Below, in pieces: positions 11,127 through 19,597 of a stretch of 64,000 nt of DNA. The notes under the pieces are model-generated. The model did no database searches. It was not told the origin of the DNA and was given only the letters and a program-made list of their open reading frames with translations. This DNA is from Macrosoma leucophasiata (lineage: Eukaryota > Arthropoda > Insecta > Lepidoptera > Hedylidae), in contig JAWQUS010000023.1 in NCBI GenBank assembly GCA_036365455.1, positions 6,262,001-6,326,000 on the forward strand, given 5' to 3'. Positions within the stretch are counted from its first letter, which is position 1, and each line of letters begins with the position of its first letter. The position numbers and the translations under genes were made by a program.

Positions 11127-12752
11127 ATGGATTCCCTAGTTGAAATACCTCGAAGCGAATGGGCAAAACTTAGAGATCTATACAAAAATGATTGGCCTAA
11201 AAGAGCGACAGCATTTTGTATGCTAGATTCATATATAACTTATCCCGAATTAAACGATAAATTCGATTTCAAAGTTTACTGCCCTGAAGGCAAAATCATT
11301 AATGGTATGGTTGCAACTGCTAATATGGTAAGACGTTTAACATACCTATGATTTTAGTGAATATAATTATTTAGCATCTTTACACAAATTGATACTCGCT
11401 TAATTGAATAAATACAACAATGTATTTGGAATGTATACAACGTATTATTACGTACTATCGTGGAAGTTTTCGGCCATTCAAAAACATTGCAAATGAGACT
11501 TTATCACAACCCAAAAAGGTACGCGAGCAGCGCGACAATCGGACATTTCTTCGTAGCCAGTTCTTTCACTCTTGTACTCCATTAATCGGTAGACAGAAGT
11601 AAATACGAGCACTCAAGCATACATAGAAACACCTACAATTCACCAGTTACGGTTTCTCCCATTAAATATATACGTGAAACAATAGAAAATTTGAAGCACT
11701 GTTATAAAAGCTTTTTTTTTTAAATATATGTAACTTTACAGAGTAACTATTACCAGATTTTCATTCATCCACTGTATGGTATTGCCAAAATTAAGGAGGC
11801 GTTATTGAAAACGAATATAATAAGTTGGGATAGATCTATTGAAATACCATTTGCAAGCGATGACGTCATTGATTGTCTCAAGAGAATACGTGGAGATCTA
11901 AAATTAAATATTAAATATGAAAATGTTCAAGCTATCAAATATATGCTAAACGCTAACTCATCTTTGTACACAATAAGGTCAGTCAAATCTCTAAATACTT
12001 TAATAATATTTCACAACGTGCGTTAAAACTTAAACATTCAGGTGCATACATAACATGGTAGGTACATTCAAATGAACACGTAAATTAATCAAATCTCTAA
12101 AACACTTTCCGAAGACCTATAAGCATTGGTATCTTGATTACCTATATTTTGCATACAGCATATATTTTATTCATAAACGTAAATTAGATACGTTTTAGCT
12201 ATAGAATGCTTTGTCTTTGTCAGTTGCATTGACAAATGTGCAGGATAGAAAAAGACAAAGTAGAGATTAGCAACACTTTAGCTAAAATACGTTTATGAAT
12301 AAGGGGGTCAATCTATAAATTTTAAGGTTTCATCATTATCCTTTGTTTACAGTTGTCCAACAAACACCTATGTGAGATTACTTAAACCTGAACACATTTA
12401 CTTAGTGGATAAAACGTGGACATTTCATAGTGCCATATCACATAATATGTTCGAAGCTCTAAGGAACGTTGATCTGATATACGCGCTGTATTCATTCGAT
12501 GACCACACTCCTCTAGCGTGGATATCTATAAACGAAAGAGGAGCATTAACTCATGTGTATTGTGTCGAGAGTCATAGAAAAAAAGGATACGCAGAGTTTA
12601 TCACGAAATATGCAGCCAATCAACTTCTTAGTAAAGGAAAAAGTGTTTTAGCTTTCACTATGGATACTAATGTAAAATCAAAGAATTTACTGAATAAGCT
12701 AGGCTTTGAATTACTTGGGCATGATCATTGGGCATTAGTGAATAAAGTGTAA
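11127..12752 (+). CDS. GLYAT-like N-acyltransferase, paralogue B
   Basis: Exons 11127-11327, 11742-11977 and 12353-12752 give 278 residues with the same phases and the same 236-nt exon 2 as paralogue A. By eye exon 1 is about 88% and exon 3 about 85% identical to A, so A and B are the younger pair. The N-terminal domain keeps the NIISWDRSIEIPF segment, and the C-terminal GNAT domain keeps RKKGYA. Donors are GTAAGA and GTCAGT, and the acceptors end in CAG. The start is the first ATG; upstream is closed by a TAG just before it. AATAAA lies at 12759. Intron 2 carries MITE M2 and one copy of a ~115-bp duplicated block. No inactivating change is seen. Role by family: acyl-CoA dependent N-acylation; acceptor unknown. 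Confidence 0.87.
12052..12166 (+). repeat. Direct duplicate block, copy 1 (intron 2 of B)
   Basis: Shares 'acattcaaatgaacacgt' and most of the following ~100 bases with 12895-13011. Confidence 0.8.
12167..12302. mobile_element. M2 MITE
   Basis: Perfect 14-bp inverted ends ('ttattcataaacgt' and complement) around 108 bp containing 'agacaaag' motifs. A partial copy in opposite orientation lies at 63681-63790. It sits directly after duplicate block copy 1; copy 2 lacks it. Confidence 0.75.
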
Positions 12753-12894
12753 TGAGCAAATAAAGAAGAATTATTTAATATTTTCCGTTTCTTTCAAAAC
12801 CCAAACAAACACTCAACTTATGATATTCTAATCAAATTTCTTTATTTCTAGTTCTATGTAGAAATGCGCTTAGTTGCATAAATGTTTAGCTTTT

Positions 12895-13011
12895 ATACAT
12901 GGTACATTCAAATGAACACGTAAAATAATCAAATCTCTAAAACACTTTCCAAAGACCTATAAGCCTACAAATATCTTGATTACCTATGTTTCGTATACAG
13001 CATAAATTTTC
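12895..13011 (+). repeat. Direct duplicate block, copy 2 (downstream of B)
   Basis: Second copy of the block in intron 2 of B, without the M2 insertion. It may be the remains of a further gene copy or a dispersed repeat. Confidence 0.75.
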
Positions 13012-13087
13012 ATTTCATAAATCAATTACCGTTTATTACATCTAAATATCTGACTCAATAATACAGTGTCTAGTGAAAAAAACCGTG

Positions 13088-13371
13088 CTTCAACCATAGA
13101 TTTAGTAGTTTAATAAATCTATGGCTTCAACAATAAATATTGCTCATTGAGCCTAGGAACGCGACTTCGGCTTATTTTGGATCTGTAGAGCGTCATCTTT
13201 TTCGCACCGTACCTATTTGACGTTTGTCGACCATTTTGATCAAGTTTGGACCAATACCGGACTGTCAATGCTTACGTAGGCAGTGTGTTACAGAGATAAC
13301 GCTCTACGAAGTCGAAACGAGCCGATCATCTCTTTTGCAGGCTCGATGTACAATTGTTGAGTAGGTACTGT
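13088..13371. mobile_element. M1 MITE with a small fold-back insertion at its left end
   Basis: M1 internal motifs and TIRs are present. The left terminus is interrupted by about 36 bp whose ends are inverted ('ccatagattta' and complement) and which is flanked by a repeated 'cttcaa'. Confidence 0.65.
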
Positions 13372-13616
13372 ACGACTTCCTGACTTATAACTTGCATGAA
13401 AATGACTGACCTATCCGACCAAAGTGAGTCCCTATTTCTTTATTTATCTTGACGAGGTTTCTAATACATATTTGACTTCTCTAACTTCCACTAAACTTTA
13501 TTTATGTCAAACAAAAGTATTATTTTTATTGTGTTTAATTTTACTATTAGGTAAAAGAGTTCTAGTGTTGGAGGTCGAGGGCGAAGGTATGCATTATTTA
13601 AAATCACGACATCAAA

Positions 13617-13786
13617 AAGTAGTGTTAAGTACTACCGTGCTCCGCTTGGATGGTAATGTTAAGCCCCGTAATAAATGTCACATAGGCAAAACAACTTAGG
13701 GCTCAAATGTGTAGATGTCACTAGGCTGCAGTATTTACTTACCATCTATGTGAATTACATGCTCGTTTGCCATCATCATTGTATAA
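13617..13786 (+). mobile_element. Old S1 SINE copy
   Basis: Diverged S1 lacking the head; recognisable 'aggctgcagtatttactta' and tail motif. Confidence 0.55.
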
Positions 13787-13802
13787 ACAATAATCTATGA
13801 TA

Positions 13803-13845
13803 TACGTACGTAATATACGTATTATTTACGTATATTACGTACGTA
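13803..13845. repeat. Perfect 19-bp inverted repeat, 5-bp loop
   Basis: Left arm 13803-13821 (starting 'tacgtacgtaat') is exactly complementary to 13827-13845, around loop 'ttatt'. It lies about 200 bp upstream of paralogue C. Confidence 0.9.
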
Positions 13846-14040
13846 CAGCGTTCATCTTTTCCTTGCTCCAAACTACGAACTAATAATTTATAGATTTCGT
13901 ATTTATATCTTGTCACCGATAGCATGATGCTTTCCGTATCTTATCTGAAGTTTTTACATGACATGCATTCAGATGTTACATTCATTTTACAGACAGTAAC
14001 GCACACGTTGGTATGTCACAAAAATATCGGTATATTAAAA

Positions 14041-16285
14041 ATGAGCGAAGATTCTTTACACTACTTGCCGATGGAAAGATGGGAAGAACTGAAAATGGCT
14101 TTTAAATCTGATTGGCCAAGAAACGTATCGGGTGTAATTATTTTAGATACGGAGAAACTTATATTTGACGCTGGATTGTATTACGGCTTTAAAGTGTACT
14201 GCCCGTTTGGGAATGTTAATAATGGAATGGTGGCTATCAATGTCAAGGTAAAATAACTTTATTATTATTAGATAATGTTATAAAGTGAGAAAAGTAGCTG
14301 TGATTTACTGGTGGTAGAGTTGGAGGAGCTTGTATCTATCTGCCGCCAAATGGTAGTGTTCAGCACTATCGTGTTACAGACAATATTTATTCATTTTATC
14401 TCTACTTTTCGAAACTGAGAATCGAAAAACTATGAGACTATTTTTTTAAACAATTTTGATGGTTGACGATAGTACACATAAGTTTCTTTATCTATCAGTG
14501 GTGGGGTCATTTTTTAAGTCTGATTACACCTATTTTCAGTTACATTTCTTACATTTATCCTCCAAAATCACCCCATATTTCAAATATTTATTTTGTCGTT
14601 TCATCTCCATATTTCTAAGTTACGTAGGTATAAGAATTAATTGAATAGAAGCAAATTGTGACAGACAACGAACACACGAGTTATCCTATACCAGTTTTGC
14701 TTTTTGAGGAACGGCATCCTAATAAAAAGTACTTAAAAGCAACATAATACTGTCTTTTCCAGAACAAATTGTACGAAATAGTGATTCAAAGTCCAAATGA
14801 TGACACTACGATACTTGAAGAAGCTTTGAAGAGAACAAAGCTAATTGATTGGAACAGAACAATGCAGATTCCGTATGCTCCAAAACATATAATGGACTGT
14901 GTTAAAAGGATAATTGACAGCTTTAATTTAAAAATATCCAGATTCAGGAGAACAGAAACTTTCATTTTGGACACTGATTCAAAACTATTCAACGTTAGGT
15001 AAGATCCTTTTCATAAATTTACTTTTGATCTACGTAGACTTATTAAATCAAATACCTTACTTTAAACTAACCGGAGAAACATAAATTGATATTAAGATTG
15101 CTACGATAGTTTTCGAGTTAGGAGAATATGACGAGAATTTGACCCCACCATCGGACAGAACTCGACCTATAATAAGTGTCATCTGTGTTTTCACCTACCA
15201 TGACCAAATAGTTCGAGTTCTGTCTGATGATGAGGTCAAAAGTCTTAGGAATCGGCGTGCATGTATGAAGAGAATGATGAAGGTAGACGAGGCATGAGAG
15301 TTATGTCAGGACCGGGATATCGGGCGCTCTACACTCTGCCTACCCCGTTAGGGAACTGGCGTGAAGATACATACATACCTGTGTTTGCTAATATGCCTGG
15401 AGATGTCAATGGGCTCGCCACCTGTTACATAGGCCAAAACGTTACTGCCAAATCGTGAATACATGTATTTAGTTAGTTCCTTTTAAATCAAATACATCTA
15501 TTATTTTTTTTAATAACAGCACATTTTTTTTTTTTTTTTTATGTAATGGAAGTGGTAAACAAGCATGCAGTTCACATTGATGTTAAGTGATGACTGCAGC
15601 CTATAGACACCCACACAAAGACCAAGGTCAAAATGCAGATGCGTTACCACTCCTGAGGCCTAAGGTCTTATGCCTCTGTGCCGGAAATTACAGGGCCGTA
15701 CATTACCACCTGACCGGAACACGATAGTGTTGAACACTACCATTTAGCGGCAAGTATATTAGGTAATGCGGTGGTGCCTACGCCCGCGAGCTCCGTCACT
15801 GGAGCTCTACCACCAGTAAAAACAAAGCATTAAACTTGATACGATTTGTTCGAAACCATATTTGACGATGACATTTTTATATCTACAGTTTATCTTCGCA
15901 GCTGACTTTCAAGACACTCACAAACTTGGACCACTTAGAATTAATCGATTCGACATGGCCGCATCGATATCCCGGCTCATTGTGGTTCTTCGAATTGCTT
16001 ATAAAGGCCAATTTAGGTTATGGTCTATTTAAGGATAATCAACTCGTTGCATGGGTCCTACTCAAAGAAATGGGCGCCTTGTGTCATCTATATACTTTGG
16101 AAAAACACAGAAGAAAAGGTTATGGAGAAATCGTTCTTAAATTAATATCCAACACATTGTTGCAATCAGGCAAATGCGTTATAGCATTTTGTGTTATTGA
16201 AAATGTGAAAGCTTTGAATTTGTATAAGAAACTCAATTTTACGAGTGTACAAGATGTTGACTGGGTGGAAATTAAAAAGAAATGA
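14041..16285 (+). CDS. GLYAT-like N-acyltransferase, paralogue C
   Basis: Exons 14041-14247, 14763-14998 and 15889-16285 give 279 residues with phases 0 and 2. Donors are GTAAAA and GTAAGA; acceptors are TCCAG and TACAG. The N-terminal domain includes LIDWNRTMQIPY. The GNAT domain carries RRKGYG at 222-227, a fuller match to the R-x-x-G-x-G acetyl-CoA motif than A and B have. C pairs with D (exon 3 about 75% identical by eye) and is more distant from A and B. The chosen ATG is the one aligned with D. An in-frame upstream ATG at 13924 was not chosen because D lacks it, and a CAG near 13993 may end a 5' UTR intron. A second CAG 13 bases into exon 3 would break the frame. Introns 1 and 2 contain S1 pieces and a LINE/SINE cluster. 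Confidence 0.86.
14307..14378 (+). mobile_element. S1 SINE, 5' fragment in intron 1 of C
   Basis: Head 'actggtggtagag' and the 'tagtgttcagcactatcg' block with an internal deletion. Confidence 0.7.
15136..15378 (+). mobile_element. LINE 3' end with inverted 5' segment
   Basis: 15194-15378 matches the last ~190 bp of the LINE at 5164-5925 on the + strand. Immediately upstream, 15136-15170 is an inverted copy of part of the same segment. This fold-back is what twin priming produces. Confidence 0.7.
15379..15470 (+). mobile_element. S3 SINE body fragment
   Basis: Contains 'gctcgccacctgttacat', matching the body of S3 at 39305-39598 in the opposite orientation. Confidence 0.6.
15517..15817 (-). 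mobile_element. S1 SINE in intron 2 of paralogue C
   Basis: Full-length reverse S1 with a long poly-T start (A tail on the minus strand). Ends 'ctctaccaccagt' about 70 bp before the exon 3 acceptor. Confidence 0.9.
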
Positions 16286-16317
16286 GGAATCGCTTAGGTA
16301 GAATTTATTTTATTTTT

Positions 16318-16560
16318 ACGATCATCATCAATCCAGCTGATAGACGTATGCTGGACAAAGCCTACCCCATAGACGCCCACAAGAGTGTTGTGCGTTATTA
16401 GGAGAGAATATGCCATAATCGCCAAGCTTGGCAGGCTGAATGGCGATCACAGTAACGGTAGTTTTATGGCGGGACGCTGCTGCTCAACCTTCGTTGTTAT
16501 TGTTACTATGGTTTTGTGGAATGGTTTGTCCGCCATTCTGCCATCCTGTAACTAAAACGC
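16318..16560 (-). mobile_element. RTE-type LINE or SINE 3' fragment
   Basis: Starts with the (ATC)n complement of a TGA microsatellite tail. The body includes 'ggaatggtttgtccgccat', shared with 39.7 and 51.4 kb. Confidence 0.5.
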
Positions 16561-16758
16561 CGCTAAGTGACAAGAGTTAATTTTGAGTTATGAACGAAAA
16601 ACGCGGGCAAAAATTCAAACCTGTTGAAACTGTTTGAAAAAAAGATTGACCTAGACGTTTTTCTTTTATACAGACATTGCTTCTGTAGGAGTATTTCCAT
16701 TATGCTTCGCATTTAACTCATTTTCACTTGATTTAAGTAGTTAAAATACTGTTTTGAC

Positions 16759-17120
16759 TTTCTAGATATAATTGTTTTATATTATTTCGCATTAACACAT
16801 GCTTGTGAAATATATTTTATTTTAAAGAAAAATGGAATTATAAATAACAAGGGTAAAAGCGACTTCTTTACGATATTCAATAAACTGCAAAGTCTATTAT
16901 ATCGGTTGCCTAACTAGCATAGTTGGTAATAGATGGCGCTGCTGCTACCATAAAGCAACGCAATAAATGTGAAGGCAAGATTTGACAAATCGGGCAGGAC
17001 TTCAGTAGCTCAATTGGAAGAGCGGCTGGAGTAGATTCCCAGTAGGCCGCGAGTTCGAGTCTCGCCTGAAGTCAAATTTTTCTTTCCATTTTTCTTTAAA
17101 ATAAAATATATTTCTAGATA
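16759..17120 (-). mobile_element. FB1 fold-back retroposon with tRNA-like module and 10-bp TSD
   Basis: Flanked by 'tttctagata' at 16759-16768 and 17111-17120. On the minus strand the order is inverted modules (D, tRNA-like C, B), a piece of D in the opposite orientation, then the ~45-bp tail. The + strand tRNA-like sequence (17001-17073) has a perfect 7-bp acceptor stem (GACTTCA/TGAAGTC), D-arm stem GCTC/GAGC and T-arm GCGAG-TTCGAGT-CTCGC. Confidence 0.8.
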
Positions 17121-17176
17121 AATTATGTATTGTTTAAATTTTTAATTTTGCTAAACATAGCATAAACGGGGTAAAG

Positions 17177-17257
17177 TATAGGTACCTTAATAATTGTTTT
17201 ATATTATTTCGCATTAACACATGCTTGTGAAATATATTTTATTTTTATAGGTACCTT
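17177..17257 (-). mobile_element. FB1 tail-only insertion with 12-bp TSD
   Basis: 'tataggtacctt' at 17177-17188 and 17246-17257 flanks 57 bp consisting only of the FB1 tail (minus strand 'cacaagcatgtgttaatgcg' onward) plus a few bases of module D. This 5'-truncated insertion marks the tail as the element's 3' end. Confidence 0.85.
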
Positions 17258-17370
17258 TGCTGCTTTATGTTCGGTCGACGGACTGCACTAGCAGTAGAAT
17301 TCTCCTCCATTATGGCGATTGGGTTGTCACGTCATCGACGCCGTCGATGCGATACGGAGGCTAAATAAAC

Positions 17371-17648
17371 AGCTTTTTTCTATGTAATGGAAGTGACAAA
17401 CTGTGCAGTTCACATTGATGTTTAGTGATGACTGAAGCTATAGACGCCCATACAAAGACCAAGGCCAAAATTCATATGCGTTACCACTCCTGAGGCTTAA
17501 GGTGTTATGCCTCTGTGCCGGAAATTACAGGGCTGTACATTACCACCTGACCGGAACACGATAGTGCTGAACACTACCATTTAGCGGTAAGTATATCAGG
17601 TAATGCGGTGGAGCCTACGCCCGCGAGCTCCGTCACTGGAACTCTATT
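17371..17648 (-). mobile_element. S1 SINE
   Basis: Reverse copy, slightly diverged, ending 'cactggaactctatt' instead of the usual head. Confidence 0.8.
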
Positions 17649-17671
17649 GTGCTAGCTACTAGTTTCCTTTT

Positions 17672-18100
17672 ATTGTACTAGCTGTTGCCCGCGGCTCCGC
17701 CCACGTGTAGGTTGCTTTTCGCGTAACCTGTGGAAACTCATCAAATCATCCCATGGACAAATTACAAACAGGAACATTTTTTCGAGATAAAAACTATCCT
17801 ATATGTTAATACAGATTCCCTCTATGTGTGTGCCAAATTTCATGAAAATCGGTTCAGCAGTTTTTGCGTGAAGGAGTACCAAATAAACATACAAACTTTC
17901 TCATTTATAATATTTATACGATACTTGCTGTAGCCCGCGGATTCGCCCGCGTGGATGTCGTTTAAAGAGTAGCCTATTTTCTTTCTCAAAGTCAACTCTA
18001 TCTCTGCACCAAATTTCATTATAATAAGTTCAGCCGTTTGGACGTGAAAAGGTAACAGACAGACAGCCAGACAGAGTTACTTTCGCATTTATAGTATTAG
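17672..18100 (+). repeat. Two tandem 'gcccgcggcttcgccc' elements
   Basis: Each begins near 'tgcccgcgg' and runs through 'ccaaatttcat' and 'ggttcagcagtttttgcgtg'-like text; the second (from about 17926) ends with a GACA tract and 'cgcatttatagtatta'. The same module is at 33.15 kb (+) and 35.8 kb (-). Possibly Helitron-type or a LINE 3' end; not resolved. Confidence 0.6.
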
Positions 18101-19597
18101 TAGGGAAGTAGGGATAATATAGGAAACCATCAATAAAACATTCATTTCTATAACATTGAACACAGCAATTTTCATTGAGCCGAGCTATGTGGGTGTCAGA
18201 TCAATGACAAATACAGCGGTAAACTAACCTCAATTTACTGTATTGACACTAATAAATAGATGATGAACTACAATTATTATTATTACCGGCTTTATGAAAT
18301 TGTTATGCTTTCAACTAGTATTTTTAGTAAGCGACAATGCTCATACATGCGTTTAAAAAGCGGTCAAGTGCGAGTCGGACTCGCGTTCATAGGATGCCGT
18401 ATGGTTAATGACTTTCCAATGACACTTATAAATAATAAATACCATCAGGTTTATTTTATTTTAAAGAAAAATGGAAAGAAAAATTTGACTTCAGGCGAGG
18501 CTCGAACTCGCGACCTACTAAAATATATTTCACAAGCATGTGTTAACGCGAAATAATATAAAACAACCATCAGGTTTACTTGTAATTTATAGCTTAAGAA
18601 CTATTTTTTAAGTCTTGCCTTTTACAAGCCGCCAATTACACACAATTCAAAATCGATCCACAATTGACGAAGTCAACGGTGAACATACATTAAAAACACA
18701 TGCAGTCGAACATAGAACTTTAATTTTTTGACATGGGTTAAAAATATTTTTAACTGATATTATCTCTCTTTATAAGCAGTATGCTAAGACTCGTATTTAG
18801 GTAGCGCCACTGACTATAAACTACACTCTTAAAACTGTTGAAAACCATTAGGTACCTATACAACTTATAAACATCACTATTACATCATTTTGGCACAGTA
18901 AATAGATTACAAATTTGTATCTATTTACTGTGATTTTGGTCCATCTTGTCGAGGAAATCCCCGCATGATATTTATAAAATAACAAAGGATGATTCATTGT
19001 AGGTACATCTATTCATGCTTGCATGTGATACAGTAAAGAGACAGATAGGAGTATTGTATACACACACACACACGTATAAAAATAATTATCATACAGATCA
19101 GAAATTCGCTCAACGATGGATTAGTCAAGTAATTAGGCTATTACTTTTTAAAAGGCTTTGCCATAAAATATATACCTATTTTATAAGTATATACTTGAAT
19201 AAACACATAAAACTTCCAAACTAGCAAAAACTTTTGCCTGCAAACATATTATATTCTATTTCGATTAAAACCACACCGACTACACAGAATCATAATAGTA
19301 ACAGATGCAATATTATTTAGGTATTTAGTCCTACTTTCATTCACAAATTATTGTATCGTTGCGAGAAAATTACACTATTCAATTTAAACATGATTAAATT
19401 ACGCAAATAAATTTTACTCATACTATCTTATCAAGCGTTTAGCGAGCAATGGATTACAATAAAATTGTGGTCGTATGACGTATTTGCTCTCTTGTTTTAT
19501 ATTGATACTAATTTGTTCTGAACAGTGCATCAGTGCGAATTTATCTGTTGAGTAGGACGCACGTAACAGTAATCTTAATTTAAATACTGTGGTCAAA
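18101..19597. other. Spacer before paralogue D
   Basis: Holds the truncated FB1 copy at 18441-18578, a short 'gtgcgagtcggactcgcg' repeat piece near 18368, and a 39-bp near-perfect palindrome at 18894-18932 (14-bp arms 'cacagtaaatagat'). Otherwise nothing recognised. Confidence 0.5.
18441..18578 (+). mobile_element. FB1, internally deleted copy with 13-bp TSD
   Basis: 'accatcaggttta' at 18441-18453 and 18566-18578 flanks 112 bp: inverted module D and the 3' half of the inverted tRNA-like module, joined directly to the tail. Confidence 0.85.

Noticed and set aside
17001..17073. Apparent tRNA gene (anticodon AGA)
   Set aside because: The module recurs in FB1 copies with target duplications, and an AGA (serine) tRNA should have a long variable arm, which is missing.
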